Origin: an uncultured Alphaproteobacteria bacterium
GTDB taxonomy: Bacteria > Pseudomonadota > Alphaproteobacteria > Rhizobiales > Aestuariivirgaceae
NCBI GenBank assembly: GCA_945957365.1
Contig: CAMFKI010000007.1
Coordinates: 62,001 to 126,000 of the forward strand
Direction: 5' to 3'
Length of the DNA: 64,000 nucleotides
Shown: positions 48,022 to 58,348 of the stretch, one piece after another
How positions within the stretch are numbered: position 1 is the stretch's first letter
Layout of the letters: each line of letters starts with the position of its first letter
Notes under the pieces: model-generated
Seen by the model: the letters and a program-made list of their open reading frames with translations, nothing else
Told to the model about the DNA's origin: nothing
The model's database searches: none
Position numbers and translations under genes: made by a program

Positions 48022-49164
48022 TTATGACGCGATATCGCCGCGCTTCCACTGTTCCTTCGTCGCAATCCGGAAATCTTCGAAGCGGTTTTCGGAAATTGCC
48101 GTCCGGATGCCCTGCATCAGCGACTGGTAATATGCGATGTTGGCCCAGGACAGCAGCATCATGCCGAGCAGCTCGCCCGACCGGATCAGGTGGTGCAGGT
48201 AGGCCCGGGAATACTGCGACAGCGCGGGGCATGGGTGCTCCGGGTCCAGCGGGCGCGGGTCATCGGCGTGCCTGGCGTTGCGCAGGTTGATCTTTCCGAA
48301 GCGGGTGAAGGCCTGGCCGTGACGCCCCGAACGCGTGGGCAGCACGCAGTCGAACATGTCGATGCCACGGGCGACGGATTCCAGGATATCCTCCGGCGTT
48401 CCCACGCCCATCAGGTAGCGCGGCCGGTCATCGGGCAGATGCGGGATCGTATGCTCGATGGCCTGCAGCATCAGCTCATGCCCCTCGCCCACCGCCAGGC
48501 CGCCGATGGCATAGCCCTCGAAGCCGATGGATTTCAGCCCCTCGGCACTCTCCTTGCGGAGCTTTGGGTTGATGCCGCCCTGTACGATGCCGAAATTGCC
48601 CCGCCCCGGCTGGCGCCCGAAGGCGCGGCGGGAGCGCTCGGCCCAGCGCAGCGACAGCTGCATGGCCCTTTCGGCTTCCTTCTCGGTGTGGGGGTACTGG
48701 ATGCACTGGTCGAGCTGCATCTGGATGTCGGAGCCCAGAAGCCGCTGGATCTCCATCGCCCGCTCTGGCGACAGCTCATGTTTCCGCCCGTCGATGTGCG
48801 ACTGGAACATCGCCGACTGCTCGGTGATCTTGCGGATCTTGGAGAGCGACATGATCTGGAAGCCGCCGGAATCGGTCAGGATCGGGCGCTTCCAGCCGAT
48901 GAAGTGATGGAGGCCGCCAAGCTTCGCCACCTCCTCCGCCCCCGGCCGCAGCATCAGGTGATAGGTGTTGCCGAGGATGATGTCGGCCCCCGTCCCCTCC
49001 ACCTGGTCGAGGTAGAGGCCCTTCACCGTGCCGACCGTGCCGACCGGCATGAAGCCGGGGGTGCGGATGTCGCCATGGAGCGTGTGGACGGTGCCCAGAC
49101 GCGCGATGCCGTCCGTGCCGTGAAGCGTGAAGCCGAATTCAGTGGTCTTTTCTGGAAGAGTCAT
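48022..49164 (-). CDS. tgt: tRNA-guanine transglycosylase, zinc site degenerate
   Basis: Exchanges guanine for preQ1 at the wobble position of GUN tRNAs. It has 380 residues. [11 protein letters not shown] (about 97-107) has the general acid-base Asp, and [20 protein letters not shown] (about 265-284) has the nucleophile Asp271-type residue. In E. coli the zinc is held by Cys302, Cys304, Cys307 and His333. The aligned residues here are His310, Cys312, Leu315 and Ala341, so only one Cys remains. The fold and active site look otherwise intact. The start overlaps the queA stop (ATGA). Confidence 0.93.
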   Translation of the reverse strand: MTLPEKTTEFGFTLHGTDGIARLGTVHTLHGDIRTPGFMPVGTVGTVKGLYLDQVEGTGADIILGNTYHLMLRPGAEEVAKLGGLHHFIGWKRPILTDSGGFQIMSLSKIRKITEQSAMFQSHIDGRKHELSPERAMEIQRLLGSDIQMQLDQCIQYPHTEKEAERAMQLSLRWAERSRRAFGRQPGRGNFGIVQGGINPKLRKESAEGLKSIGFEGYAIGGLAVGEGHELMLQAIEHTIPHLPDDRPRYLMGVGTPEDILESVARGIDMFDCVLPTRSGRHGQAFTRFGKINLRNARHADDPRPLDPEHPCPALSQYSRAYLHHLIRSGELLGMMLLSWANIAYYQSLMQGIRTAISENRFEDFRIATKEQWKRGDIAS

Positions 49165-50219
49165 GGCGCGGGGAATAGCAGGCTGGAGTCGCCGTAGGAA
49201 TAGAACCGATAGTCATGCGCGATGGCATGGGCATAGGCCTGGCGCATGCGGTCCACCCCGGCGAAGGCCGAGACCAGCATGAACAGCGTCGACTTCGGCA
49301 GGTGGAAATTGGTCACCAGCAGGTCCACCGCCCGAAACCTGTAGCCCGGCGTGATGAAAATCTCGGTCGTGCCGGAGAAGGGCTCGAGCCCGGAGCTTTC
49401 GAGAAGCCGCAGCGAGGTGGTGCCGACCGCGACGATCCGGCCCCCCTTGGCACGCGCAGCCTTCAGCCGCTCGCAGGTGGCGGCGGTCACCTCGCCCCAC
49501 TCGGCATGCATCTTGTGGTCCTTGGTGTCCTCCGCCTTGACTGGCAGGAAGGTTCCGGCACCGACATGAAGCGTCACGAATTCCTGCGTAATTCCAGCAG
49601 TTTGCAAGCGCTCCATCACCTGTGGCGTGAAGTGCAGGCCGGCGGTGGGCGCAGCCACGGCGCCCTCCTTCTGGGCATAAATGGTCTGGTAGTCCGCCTT
49701 GTCCTGTTCGTCGGTGCCGCGCTTGCCAGCGATGTAGGGTGGCAGCGGCATCTCGCCGACGATGGCGATGGCCTCGTCCAGCGCGGGCCCGTGGAAATCG
49801 AAGGCAAGCGTCACCTCTCCCGCCTCGCCCTTCTCCTCAACAGTCGCATCCAAGCTCCCGAGAAGACACACTTTTCCGTCACCACCAAAGCGCACGCGAT
49901 CGCCCTTTTCCAGCTTCTTGGCGGGCTTCACGAAGGCCTTCCAGCGGCTGCCATCGAGGCGCATGTGCAGCAGCGCCTCGATCTTGGGCGTGGTGCCCAG
50001 ACGGCCCATCCGGTGGCCCGACAGAGCAGCAGGGATCACCCGGGTGTTGTTGAATACCAGCACGTCACCGGCGCGGAGCAGACCGTGGAGGTCGCGGAAG
50101 ACGCGGTCCTCCAGCGAGTCCTGGCGGACGACGAGCAGCTTCGAGGCGTCGCGCGGCGAGGCCGGGCGGAGCGCGATGCGCTCGGGCGGAAGCTCGAAGT
50201 CGAAGTCGGAAACGCGCAT
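49161..50219 (-). CDS. queA: S-adenosylmethionine:tRNA ribosyltransferase-isomerase
   Basis: Adds the cyclopentene ring precursor from SAM to preQ1 in tRNA, giving epoxyqueuosine. The protein has 352 residues, the usual length. The N-terminus [24 protein letters not shown], the middle [10 protein letters not shown] (about 185-194) and [10 protein letters not shown] (about 216-225) are conserved. The start at 50219 matches other QueA proteins; a longer reading adds an unrelated leader. It lies immediately upstream of tgt and overlaps it. Confidence 0.95.
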   Translation of the reverse strand: MRVSDFDFELPPERIALRPASPRDASKLLVVRQDSLEDRVFRDLHGLLRAGDVLVFNNTRVIPAALSGHRMGRLGTTPKIEALLHMRLDGSRWKAFVKPAKKLEKGDRVRFGGDGKVCLLGSLDATVEEKGEAGEVTLAFDFHGPALDEAIAIVGEMPLPPYIAGKRGTDEQDKADYQTIYAQKEGAVAAPTAGLHFTPQVMERLQTAGITQEFVTLHVGAGTFLPVKAEDTKDHKMHAEWGEVTAATCERLKAARAKGGRIVAVGTTSLRLLESSGLEPFSGTTEIFITPGYRFRAVDLLVTNFHLPKSTLFMLVSAFAGVDRMRQAYAHAIAHDYRFYSYGDSSLLFPAP

Positions 50220-50247
50220 GCTGACCCCAAAAAAGAAACCCCAAAAC

Positions 50248-50326
50248 GTCATCCCGGCGAAAGCCGGGACCCCGCTTTGGGGACCACTCGTGCGGAAAGC
50301 GGGGCCCCGGCTTTCGCCGGGGTGAC
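50248..50326. repeat. Dispersed palindromic repeat, copy 1
   Basis: A 79-base imperfect palindrome bounded by GTCA and TGAC. The arms pair over about 30 bases: GTCATCCCGGCGAAAGCCGG on the left is answered by CCGGCTTTCGCCGGGGTGAC on the right, and the inner CCCGCTTT by AAAGCGGGG. Each arm is itself a small hairpin. It lies between the queA start and the cyclophilin stop. A second member of the family is at 52625-52707. Confidence 0.85.
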
Positions 50327-50339
50327 GGCTTTCAGTCCT

Positions 50340-50861
50340 TTACTTCGCGTCGGCCGCGACCTGCATCTTGGCGATCTTGTCCGGCTCGCGCACGGGTTCG
50401 CCGCGCTTGATGCCGTCGACGATGTCCATGCCCTCCGTCACCTTTCCCCACACCGTGTACTGGCGGTCGAGGAAGCCGGCGTCGCCGAAGCAGATGAAGA
50501 ACTGGCTGTTGGCCGAGTCCGGGTTCTGCGAGCGGGCCATGGAGCAGACGCCGCGCACATGCGGCTCCTTGGAGAATTCCTGCTTCAGGTTCGGCTTCTT
50601 GGAGCCGCCCATGCCGGCGCTGCCGGGGCTGAAGCTGGCAGACGTGGTGTTGCCATACTGCACGTCGCCACCCTGGGCCATGAAGCCCTCGATGACGCGG
50701 TGGAAGACCACGCCGTCATAGGCGCCCTCGCGGGCCAGTTCCTTGATGCGCGCGACATGGTTCGGCGCCAGGTCCGGACGGAGCGCGATGGTGACGCGGC
50801 CCTTGGCTTCGCCCTTGGCGTTGGCAACGTCGAGATAGAGGGTGTTTTCGAGATCGGCCAT
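50340..50861 (-). CDS. Cyclophilin-type peptidyl-prolyl isomerase, cytoplasmic
   Basis: A 173-residue PpiB-like enzyme with no signal peptide. The active-site Arg and neighbours are in VVFHRVIEGFMAQGGD (about 51-66), and MARSQNPDSANSQFFIC (about 108-124) is the substrate-binding groove. It lies four bases after a second, exported cyclophilin gene, suggesting an operon. Confidence 0.93.
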   Translation of the reverse strand: MADLENTLYLDVANAKGEAKGRVTIALRPDLAPNHVARIKELAREGAYDGVVFHRVIEGFMAQGGDVQYGNTTSASFSPGSAGMGGSKKPNLKQEFSKEPHVRGVCSMARSQNPDSANSQFFICFGDAGFLDRQYTVWGKVTEGMDIVDGIKRGEPVREPDKIAKMQVAADAK

Positions 50862-50865
50862 GTTC

Positions 50866-51378
<513 letters not shown>

Positions 51379-51429
51379 GGTATCTCCCATTGTTGTCGGT
51401 GCCGTTCCTGAGGGGACAGGAACAAAATG

Positions 51430-51945
51430 TCAATGCGAAGGCTTCAGCGCCCCGCCGATCGCCTGAGCCATGACCTCCTGCGCCTCCCTGGGGATGAACA
51501 GGGTGATGTCACCCCCCATGCGGGCAATCTGCTTCACCAGCGAGGACGCGATCATGCGCGTCGCGGGCGAGGCCGCGAGGAAGACCGTCTCGATGTCGGG
51601 CGCCATGGCGCCGTTCATCTGGCCCATCTGGACCTCGTAGTCGAAGTCGGTTGCATCCCTGAGGCCCCGGACGATGACGCCGGCATGGTTCTTGCGGGCG
51701 GCATCCACCGCCAGCCCGTCGAATGTCGTGACCGTGATCTTCACGCCGGTGTGCTCGGCGATGGGCCTGGTCACCTGCTCCAGAAGGGCGATCCGTGTCT
51801 CGTCCGGGATCAGCGCCTGCTTGCCGTGGTGGACACCCACTCCGAGGACCAGCTTGTCGACCAGTCGCGCGGCCCTGGCGATGATGTCGAGGTGACCATA
51901 GGTGACCGGGTCGAAGGAGCCCGGATAGAAGCCGGTGCGTGCCAT
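51430..51945 (-). CDS. coaD: Phosphopantetheine adenylyltransferase
   Basis: Adenylates 4'-phosphopantetheine in coenzyme A synthesis. The 171 residues include the nucleotidyltransferase motif GSFDPVTYGHLDII (about 9-22), VIVRGLRDATDFDYE (about 89-103) and the late ISSS-like ASSLVKQIARMGGD. The protein is close to the family's 160-170 residues. It lies one base after the LysE-family gene on the same strand. Confidence 0.96.
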   Translation of the reverse strand: MARTGFYPGSFDPVTYGHLDIIARAARLVDKLVLGVGVHHGKQALIPDETRIALLEQVTRPIAEHTGVKITVTTFDGLAVDAARKNHAGVIVRGLRDATDFDYEVQMGQMNGAMAPDIETVFLAASPATRMIASSLVKQIARMGGDITLFIPREAQEVMAQAIGGALKPSH

Positions 51946-51946
51946 C

Positions 51947-52558
51947 TCAGCGCCCTTTCAGTGCCATCCAGATGCCGCCGCCCATGAGGAAGCAGCCGCT
52001 GACGATTTCGAGAGCGCGGATGCGCGAGCGTGACAGGAAGGTGCCGGCCTTGCCCGCCATCAGCGCATACATCACATCGCCGAAGCCGGCGATCGCCATG
52101 AAGGTGGCGCCGAGGATCAGGATCTGCTGCATGGCATTGGCCTCGGGCGTGATGAAGGGCGGGATCAGCGCGCCGAACAGCACCAGCATCTTCGGGTTGG
52201 ACATGATGACGATGAAACCCTGCAGGAAGAAGCTGCCCCTTGGCCGCGCCCGGTCCACCGCCACCGCGAGGTCGCCGTTGGAGCGGAACAGCTTGATCGC
52301 CAGCCAGACGAGATAGAGCGCACCCGCCCAGCGCAGCGCGTCGAACCACACCCCCATCACCTTGATGGCCGCCCCCAGTCCGAGTGCTGCAATGGCGAGC
52401 CAGATGACGAAGCCCGCCTGGGTGCCCGCCACGTTCAGGAGCCCGGCGCGATGGCCGTAGCGAAGGCTGTTGGCGATGATGACGGTGACGGTCGGCCCCG
52501 GCACGAAGGCCAGCGCCGCCGCAGCGGCCGTGAAGGCGAGGTAGGATTCAAGCATCAT
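51947..52558 (-). CDS. LysE/RhtB-family amino acid exporter
   Basis: A 203-residue membrane protein with six hydrophobic segments. The family pattern FVPGPTVTVIIANSLRYG (about 18-35) and the following GLLNVAGTQAGF are present. LYLVWLAIKLFRS (about 80-92) and FIVIMSNPKMLVLFGALIP are also typical. The start at 52558 (or the next codon) follows a GGAG site. The exported metabolite is unknown. Confidence 0.87.
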   Translation of the reverse strand: MMLESYLAFTAAAAALAFVPGPTVTVIIANSLRYGHRAGLLNVAGTQAGFVIWLAIAALGLGAAIKVMGVWFDALRWAGALYLVWLAIKLFRSNGDLAVAVDRARPRGSFFLQGFIVIMSNPKMLVLFGALIPPFITPEANAMQQILILGATFMAIAGFGDVMYALMAGKAGTFLSRSRIRALEIVSGCFLMGGGIWMALKGR

Positions 52559-52624
52559 GGCGGGGTCTCCTGGAAGCAACTAGCCACGGACGGAAGATGG
52601 AGGCAAGGACCTCTGCCAAGGCCC

Positions 52625-52707
52625 GTCATCCCGGCGAAGGCCGGGATCCAGCTTTGGGTCAGCACGCGAGGACAGAGAAGCTGGATCCCGGCCTTCGCCG
52701 GGATGAC
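52625..52707. repeat. Dispersed palindromic repeat, copy 2
   Basis: An 83-base palindrome of the same family as 50248-50326. The left arm starts GTCATCCCGGCGAAGGCCGG and the right arm ends CCGGCCTTCGCCGGGATGAC; the arms pair almost perfectly, including GATCCAGCTT with AAGCTGGATC. It lies between the gyrA stop and the LysE-family start and may also act as gyrA's terminator or message stabiliser. Confidence 0.88.
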
Positions 52708-52757
52708 GGCACACACAAGGATGACCGCACACAAGACGGCACACAAGTTGTGGCGCC

Positions 52758-55472
52758 TCAGCCTTCGCCCTCCTCGCCGTCCTCCTCGGTGATGTGCTCG
52801 ACCGAGACCACGTGCTCGTCATCCGCCGCGTTGATGATGATGACCCCTTGGGTCGACCGCCCCGCCTTGCGGATGCCGTTCACGGGCGTGCGGATCAGCT
52901 GGCCGCCATCCGTCACCAGCATGATCTGGTCGGCGTCCTCGACGGGGAAGCTCGCTACCAGCGGGCCGTTGCGCTCGTTCACCGCCATGGCGACGATGCC
53001 TTTGCCGCCGCGGCCGGTGATGCGGTACTCGTAGGACGAGGTTCGCTTGCCATAGCCATTGGCGGAGATCGTCAGGATCACCTGCTCGGCAGCGCCCATC
53101 TCGGCATAGCGCTCCTGGGCGAGCGTCGTCTCGGAGGATGCCTCCTCGTCGCTGCCATTCGTGTCCTGCTCCTCGCCCGCCACCGCGCGCGACATCTTGA
53201 TGAAGGCGGCGCGCTCATCCGAAGAGGCATCGACATGGCGCAGGATCGACATCGAGATGAGCCGGTCCTCGCCCTCCAGCCGGATGCCACGCACGCCGGT
53301 CGAGTCACGGCCCTTGAACACGCGCACCTCGTCGACGGGGAAGCGGATGCACTGGCCTTGCGCAGTGGTGAGCAGCACGTCGTCCTTCTCGGTGCAGATC
53401 TCGACGCCGGCGATCATGTCGCCGTCATCGAGCTTCATGGCGATCTTGCCCGCGCGGTTGATCTGCTCGAAGTCCGAAATCTCGTTCCGCCGCACCGTGC
53501 CGGAGCGCGTGGCGAACATCAGGAACTGCCCTTCGGCCTCCGCCGCCGTTTCCGGCATCGGCAGGATCGTGGTGATGCGCTCGTCCTGCTCCAGCGGCAG
53601 CAGGTTGATCAGCGCCTTGCCGCGCGACTGGGGCGTGCCGAGCGGCAGGCGCCAGACCTTGAGGCGATAGACCATGCCGGCGGAGGAGAAGAACAGGATG
53701 GGCGTGTGGGTCGACGCCACGAAAAGCTTGGTGACGAAGTCCTCCTCACGCGTGCCGCCGGCCCCGCGGCCCTTGCCGCCGCGGCGCTGCGCGCGGTAGG
53801 TCGACAGCGGCACGCGCTTGACGTAGCCGGCGTGGCTCACGGTCACCACCATATCCTCGCGCTGGATCAGGTCCTCGTCCTCGACCTCGCCCTCGTTCTC
53901 GACGATCTCGGTGCGGCGCGGGGTTGCGAACTCGTTGCGGATCTCGGTGAGCTCGTCCTTGATGATGCCGAGCACCCGGGCGCGCGAGCGCAGGATGTCG
54001 AGGTAGTCCTTGATCTCCTCGGCGAGCTTCTGCAGTTCCTCGGCGATCTCGTCGCGGCCCAGTGCCGTGAGGCGCTGCAAGCGCAGGTCGAGAATGGCGC
54101 GGGCCTGTTCGTCGGAGAGGCGGTAAGTGCCCTCCTCCGTCAGAGTGTGGCGCGGATCGGCGATGAGCGCGATCAGCGGCGCCATGTCCTTGGCCGGCCA
54201 GTCGCGCGCCATCAGCGCCTCGCGCGCCTCGCCCGCATCCTTCGAGGTGCGGATGAGGCGGATCACCTCGTCGATATTGGCCACGGCAATGGCGAGGCCT
54301 ACCAACACATGCGCGCGGTCGCGCGCCTTGTTGAGCAGGAACTTGGTGCGCCGCGTGACCACTTCCTCGCGGAAGGCCACGAAGGCCTGCAGCAGGTCCT
54401 TCAGGTTCATCAGCTCCGGCCGCCCGCCTGTCAGGCAGACGTTGTTGATGCCGAAGGTCGACTGCAGCGGCGTGAAGCGATAGAGCTGGTTCAGCACGAT
54501 CTCGGCCATCGCGTCGCGCTTCAGCTCGATGACGACGCGCATGCCCTGGCGGTCGGACTCGTCGCGGATATCGGAAATGCCCTCGAGCTTCTTCTCGCGG
54601 ACGAGTTCCGCGATGCGCTCGATCATCAGCGCCTTGTTCACCTGGTAGGGAATCTCGGTGACGATCAGCGCCTCGCGCTCCTTGCGGATTTCCTCCACCT
54701 CGACGCGGGCGCGCATGACCACCGAGCCGCGGCCCGTATGCGCCGCCGACTTGATGCCGACGCGGCCGAGGATGAGGCCGCCCGTCGGGAAGTCGGGGCC
54801 CGGGATAATTTCGATCAGGTCATCGATACCGACGCCCGGATTGTCGATCACCGCGATGCAGGCATCGATCACTTCGCCCAGATTATGCGGCGCCATGTTG
54901 GTCGCCATGCCCACCGCGATGCCGCCGGAGCCGTTGACCAGCAGATTGGGAAAGCGCGCCGGCAGCACCGTCGGCTCGCGTTCGGAATTGTCATAGTTGG
55001 CCTGGAACTCGACGGTGTCCTTGTCGATGTCCTCGAGCAGTGCATGCGCGACCTTCGCCATGCGGGACTCGGTGTAACGCATGGCCGCCGGCGGGTCGCC
55101 GTCGACCGAGCCGAAATTGCCCTGGCCATCGATCAGCGGAAGCCTGAGCGAGAAGTCCTGCGCCATGCGCACCAGCGCGTCGTAGATCGACTGGTCGCCA
55201 TGCGGGTGATACTTACCGATGACGTCGCCGACGATGCGCGCCGATTTCCGGTAGGCCTTGTTCCAGTCGTAGCCATTCTCGTTCATCGAGAACAGGATGC
55301 GCCGATGCACCGGCTTCAGCCCGTCACGCACGTCGGGGAGCGCGCGGCTGACGATCACGCTCATCGCGTAATCGAGATAGCTTTTCCGCATCTCCTCTTC
55401 GATGGAGATGGGGGCGATCTCGGAAGGATTGGAGGGCGGAACGGAGCCCTTCTGGTCGTCGTTGTCGGCCAC
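52758..55472 (-). CDS. gyrA: DNA gyrase subunit A
   Basis: Type II topoisomerase subunit of 904 residues that cuts and rejoins DNA. The catalytic Tyr133 is in AMRYTESRM, and [11 protein letters not shown] precedes it. The GyrA-box QRRGGKG (about 569-575) separates GyrA from ParC. The C-terminal beta-pinwheel ends in an acidic tail EEDGEEGEG. At the position equal to E. coli Ser83, the quinolone contact, this protein has Gln94 ([10 protein letters not shown]); Asp87 is conserved as Asp98. It follows ssb by 185 bases on the same strand. Confidence 0.97.
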   Translation of the reverse strand: MADNDDQKGSVPPSNPSEIAPISIEEEMRKSYLDYAMSVIVSRALPDVRDGLKPVHRRILFSMNENGYDWNKAYRKSARIVGDVIGKYHPHGDQSIYDALVRMAQDFSLRLPLIDGQGNFGSVDGDPPAAMRYTESRMAKVAHALLEDIDKDTVEFQANYDNSEREPTVLPARFPNLLVNGSGGIAVGMATNMAPHNLGEVIDACIAVIDNPGVGIDDLIEIIPGPDFPTGGLILGRVGIKSAAHTGRGSVVMRARVEVEEIRKEREALIVTEIPYQVNKALMIERIAELVREKKLEGISDIRDESDRQGMRVVIELKRDAMAEIVLNQLYRFTPLQSTFGINNVCLTGGRPELMNLKDLLQAFVAFREEVVTRRTKFLLNKARDRAHVLVGLAIAVANIDEVIRLIRTSKDAGEAREALMARDWPAKDMAPLIALIADPRHTLTEEGTYRLSDEQARAILDLRLQRLTALGRDEIAEELQKLAEEIKDYLDILRSRARVLGIIKDELTEIRNEFATPRRTEIVENEGEVEDEDLIQREDMVVTVSHAGYVKRVPLSTYRAQRRGGKGRGAGGTREEDFVTKLFVASTHTPILFFSSAGMVYRLKVWRLPLGTPQSRGKALINLLPLEQDERITTILPMPETAAEAEGQFLMFATRSGTVRRNEISDFEQINRAGKIAMKLDDGDMIAGVEICTEKDDVLLTTAQGQCIRFPVDEVRVFKGRDSTGVRGIRLEGEDRLISMSILRHVDASSDERAAFIKMSRAVAGEEQDTNGSDEEASSETTLAQERYAEMGAAEQVILTISANGYGKRTSSYEYRITGRGGKGIVAMAVNERNGPLVASFPVEDADQIMLVTDGGQLIRTPVNGIRKAGRSTQGVIIINAADDEHVVSVEHITEEDGEEGEG

Positions 55473-55657
55473 GGAAAACCTGTAATCTAGCCCGGGAAAA
55501 TCACTCCGAACCGAAGCCTGCGCGGCAACGATTCGGCGGTCCTCCCAACTTAGGTGGAGAGGCCCGCCGGCACAATGAAAAGCTGTTGATTTTCCGGCCT
55601 AAACGGCAGTTTTCGGACGTCTCGAACCGGGCCGTTTCCCGCCCCTCCGGAAAGGTC

Positions 55658-56152
55658 TCAGAACGGCACTTCGTCGTCGAGGTCGCGGGCCGGGATGGTG
55701 GCCCTTCCGCCAGCACCGCCACGCGGCCGGTCCATCGGGCTCGACTGGCCGAATTCGTCGCCGCCGCCGAAGCCGCCGCCGGCGCCCTCGCCTGCTCCAC
55801 CGCGCCCGCCGATCATGGTCAACACGCTGTTGAAGCCCTGCAGCACCACCTCGGTCGAATACTTCTCGACGCCGTCCTTGTCGGTATACTTGCGGGTCTG
55901 GAGCTGGCCCTCGATATAGACGGTCGAACCCTTCTTCAGATACTGCTCAGCCACCTTGGCGAGGCCTTCGCTGAAGATCACCACGCGGTGCCACTCTGTC
56001 TTTTCCTTGCGCTCGCCGGTGTTGCGGTCACGCCAGCTCTCCGAGGTGGCGAGCGACAGGTTGACGATGGGCTTGCCATCCTGGGTGTGGCGCACTTCCG
56101 GATCGCGGCCGAGATTGCCGACGAGAATGACCTTGTTCACCGATCCTGCCAT
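55658..56152 (-). CDS. ssb: Single-stranded DNA-binding protein
   Basis: Essential protein coating single-stranded DNA in replication and repair. The 164 residues have an OB fold ([22 protein letters not shown] at the start, [23 protein letters not shown] about 54-76), a Gly-rich linker and the acidic tip DDEVPF that binds partner proteins. A promoter with an embedded perfect SOS operator lies about 90 bases upstream. In many alphaproteobacteria it diverges from uvrA; here uvrA is about 5.8 kb away. Confidence 0.96.
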   Translation of the reverse strand: MAGSVNKVILVGNLGRDPEVRHTQDGKPIVNLSLATSESWRDRNTGERKEKTEWHRVVIFSEGLAKVAEQYLKKGSTVYIEGQLQTRKYTDKDGVEKYSTEVVLQGFNSVLTMIGGRGGAGEGAGGGFGGGDEFGQSSPMDRPRGGAGGRATIPARDLDDEVPF

Positions 56153-56219
56153 GACACCACTCCTTGATTTCCGGGCACCCTAGTCAAAGGCCGCGCGCGG
56201 CACAGCAACGCTCGGCGCC

Positions 56220-56228
56220 TTATCCACA
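56220..56228 (+). promoter_or_regulatory. Perfect DnaA box (TTATCCACA) in the ssb leader
   Basis: The nine bases match the consensus DnaA box exactly and lie between the ssb promoter -10 element and the ssb start. One perfect box can occur by chance, and it may instead be part of a regulatory leader. Confidence 0.4.
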
Positions 56229-56233
56229 CCGCA

Positions 56234-56262
56234 TCTATAGTTCTCTTTTTGTTCCAGCGCAA
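56234..56262 (-). promoter_or_regulatory. ssb promoter with embedded SOS operator
   Basis: On the minus strand TTGCGC (56262-56257) and TATAGA (56239-56234) are separated by exactly 17 bases. The spacer holds a perfect alphaproteobacterial SOS operator, GTTC-TCTTTTT-GTTC at 56240-56254, read on the plus strand. Binding of LexA would block the promoter directly. Confidence 0.75.
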
Positions 56263-56297
56263 GCGTCCTAGCGTGATGAGAACGATGGAGGTTCGAC

Positions 56298-56702
56298 ATG
56301 ATCCGCGCACTCGAGACCGAGAAAGCCCCGAAGCCCCTCTCCGCCTATGCCCAGGGGATCGCGATTCCGCCCGGCCACCGGGTGGTCCACGTCTCGGGAC
56401 AGGTGGGCGTGACACTGGACGGCCAGATCCCGGCCGACCCGGCCCGCCAGCATGAGCTGGCCTGGGAGAATGCGCTGGCCGTGCTCGCGGCCGCCGGCAT
56501 GGACCACACCCACATCGTGGACGCGCATTGCTACATCACCGAGCGCGCGCATCTCGGCCTCTACCGCGCGACGCGAGACCGGTTCCTGAAAGGACACAGG
56601 CCCGCCGCGACGCTTCTCATCGTGGCAGGCCTGGCTGACGAACGGCTGGTGGTCGAAGTCGACCTAGTGGCTGCGGTTGAGGCAGCGGGCCCGGCCACAT
56701 GA
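56298..56702 (+). CDS. RidA-family (YjgF) protein
   Basis: A 134-residue RidA/YjgF/Rid-like protein. These trimeric proteins often hydrolyse reactive enamines or imines from PLP-enzyme reactions. PLSAYAQGIAIPPGHRVVHVSGQVG (about 13-37) and the late ATLLIVAGLADERLVVEVDLVAAV (about 104-127) match, but the catalytic Arg of RidA proper, usually in a segment RxxV near residue 105, is not clearly present, so it may belong to a Rid subgroup of unknown activity. It starts about 45 bases from the SOS-containing ssb promoter. Confidence 0.82.
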   Translation: MIRALETEKAPKPLSAYAQGIAIPPGHRVVHVSGQVGVTLDGQIPADPARQHELAWENALAVLAAAGMDHTHIVDAHCYITERAHLGLYRATRDRFLKGHRPAATLLIVAGLADERLVVEVDLVAAVEAAGPAT

Positions 56703-56722
56703 GGCCGAGCCGTCGAAACGGG

Positions 56723-56866
56723 TTAGCGGCGCTTGAGCAGACCGAACAGCGGGTTACGACGGGCATGGGCGCGCTCCTTCGCAGGCGCAGCATGATGCTC
56801 AGCGTCTTTTGACTGCATCATGGCAGTCTGGTAAACATTTGAATAGGTGTCCAAAATCCAGTTCAT
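56723..56866 (-). CDS. Hypothetical 47-residue protein
   Basis: A short gene starting at 56866 behind a strong GAGGAG site eight bases upstream and ending TAA at 56723. The protein starts MNWILDTYSNVYQTAMM, has a charged middle (KDAEHHAAPAKERAHARR) and a basic end (NPLFGLLKRR). No membrane helix or known family was recognised. It diverges from the LysR gene, a common arrangement for a regulator's target. A possible promoter, TTGTGT-17-CATATT, precedes it. Support is the ribosome-binding site and context only. Confidence 0.5.
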   Translation of the reverse strand: MNWILDTYSNVYQTAMMQSKDAEHHAAPAKERAHARRNPLFGLLKRR

Positions 56867-56987
56867 GATATCTCTCCTCGGCTTTCAAATCGGTTTGTCT
56901 TGAACGTCCCCAATATGTTCCTTTCGCTCTTGCAACACAAACGGCATTAAACTACGCTGCCTGTAACAAAAACTCACAGGTTCGCTC

Positions 56988-57935
56988 TTGGGACGCCGTC
57001 TGCCATCGCTCAATGCCCTGAAGGCCTTCGAAGCCGCCGCCCGGCTCGAAAGCTTCACCGATGCCGCGGCCGAGCTTTTCGTGACCCACGCCGCCATCAG
57101 CCGGCACGTGCGCGACCTCGAGGACTGGCTCGGCACGCCGCTGTTCCTGCGCACCGGGCGCGGCGTGGCGCTGACCGAGGCCGGCGGCCGCTTCGCGCTC
57201 CGCCTCACGCCCCTCTTCGACCAGCTGGCCGACGCCACCCGCGAGGCCGCGGCGGTGGGCGACGTGCGCCAGCTCAAGGTCTCGGTCGAACCCTCGATCG
57301 CCTCGCGCTGGCTGGTGCCGCGCCTCGGCCGCTTCAACGAGCTCCACCCCGACATCGAGCTCGCGATCGATCCCACCGGCAAGTTCGCCGATTTCCGCTC
57401 GGGCGAGGCCGATGTCGGCATCCGCTATGGTGCGGGCCAGTGGGATGACGTCGAGGCGCAAAAGCTCACCGATGCGATGATCTTCCCTGTCTGCGCTCCG
57501 AAGCTCCTGAAGGGCCGCAGCGATCTCAAGCCCGCCGACCTCGCGGACTTCAACCTGCTCCATGAATCGCGCAAGCAGTGGTGGGCCGACTGGCTTGCCG
57601 CTGCCGGCGTCACCGGCGTCGAGGACTGGCGCGGCACGCTGTTCCAGAACCACCTCGCCATCGAGGCGGCCGAGGCGGGCCAGGGCTTCGCGCTCACCGA
57701 CCAGGTGCTGGCCACCGACTCGATCCTCGAAGGCTGGCTGGTCAGGCCCTTCGGCTTCGACATGAAGGACCACTGGCACTACTGGATCGTGCGCGGCAAG
57801 GGCATGAAGGAGACGGTCCCGGTGCGCGCCTTCCGCGAATGGATGATGGGCGAGATCGCGGATACCAACAGGAAATTCGCCCAGCTGAGCGGCCAGAAGC
57901 CGCCAGCCGTTGCAGGCAAGGCGGCATCGGCCTAG
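56988..57935 (+). CDS. LysR-family transcriptional regulator, GcvA-like
   Basis: A 315-residue regulator. The N-terminal winged helix-turn-helix has RRLPSLNALKAFEAAARLESFTDAAAEL..., typical of GcvA-like members, with VTHAAISRHVRDLE as recognition helix (about 33-46). The C-terminal effector domain runs from about 90 to 295. The start is a TTG at 56988, needed to include the conserved first residues; the first in-frame ATG would remove the DNA-binding domain. The likely target is the divergent 47-residue gene or itself; the effector is unknown. Confidence 0.9.
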   Translation: MGRRLPSLNALKAFEAAARLESFTDAAAELFVTHAAISRHVRDLEDWLGTPLFLRTGRGVALTEAGGRFALRLTPLFDQLADATREAAAVGDVRQLKVSVEPSIASRWLVPRLGRFNELHPDIELAIDPTGKFADFRSGEADVGIRYGAGQWDDVEAQKLTDAMIFPVCAPKLLKGRSDLKPADLADFNLLHESRKQWWADWLAAAGVTGVEDWRGTLFQNHLAIEAAEAGQGFALTDQVLATDSILEGWLVRPFGFDMKDHWHYWIVRGKGMKETVPVRAFREWMMGEIADTNRKFAQLSGQKPPAVAGKAASA

Positions 57936-57970
57936 CGTCCGGCGCAACACCTGATGTGGAATCGAGACCC

Positions 57971-58348
57971 ATGGCCCGCCCGAAATACGACTGCCTGAAG
58001 TGCCCCGGCTACTGCTGCTCCTACCCCGTCATCGAAGTGAAGGACAAGGATGCCGAGCGCATCGCCAAGCACTTCGGCCTGAGCCTCAAGGAAGCCGAGA
58101 AGAAGTTCTTCAAGTCGGCGCATGGCTACAAGCGCGTGATGCGCCGCCAGAAGGACGAGCATTTCGGCAAGATCTGCCAGTTCTTCGACACCACCGAGCG
58201 CCGCTGCACCATCTATCTGGCGCGGCCCTCGACCTGCCGCATCTTTCCGGGCGAAGGCCACTGCGGCTATTATGACTTCCTGAAGTTCGAGCGCGCGGGC
58301 CAGGAGGACGAGACCTACATCTCGACCACCAATCACTCCGGCAACTGA
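57971..58348 (+). CDS. YkgJ-family Cys-cluster protein
   Basis: A 125-residue protein with a Cys-rich metal-binding pattern: CLKCPGYCCS (about 9-18), KICQFFD, RRCTIYLARPSTCRIF and GHCGYY. These YkgJ-family (zinc/iron-chelating domain) proteins may bind iron-sulfur or zinc; function is not established. It follows the LysR gene by 35 bases and its end overlaps the convergent MATE gene by 16 bases. Confidence 0.85.
   Translation: MARPKYDCLKCPGYCCSYPVIEVKDKDAERIAKHFGLSLKEAEKKFFKSAHGYKRVMRRQKDEHFGKICQFFDTTERRCTIYLARPSTCRIFPGEGHCGYYDFLKFERAGQEDETYISTTNHSGN

Noticed and set aside
52794..55490. An 898-residue open frame on the plus strand opposite gyrA
   Set aside because: Antisense of gyrA with shadow-like composition.
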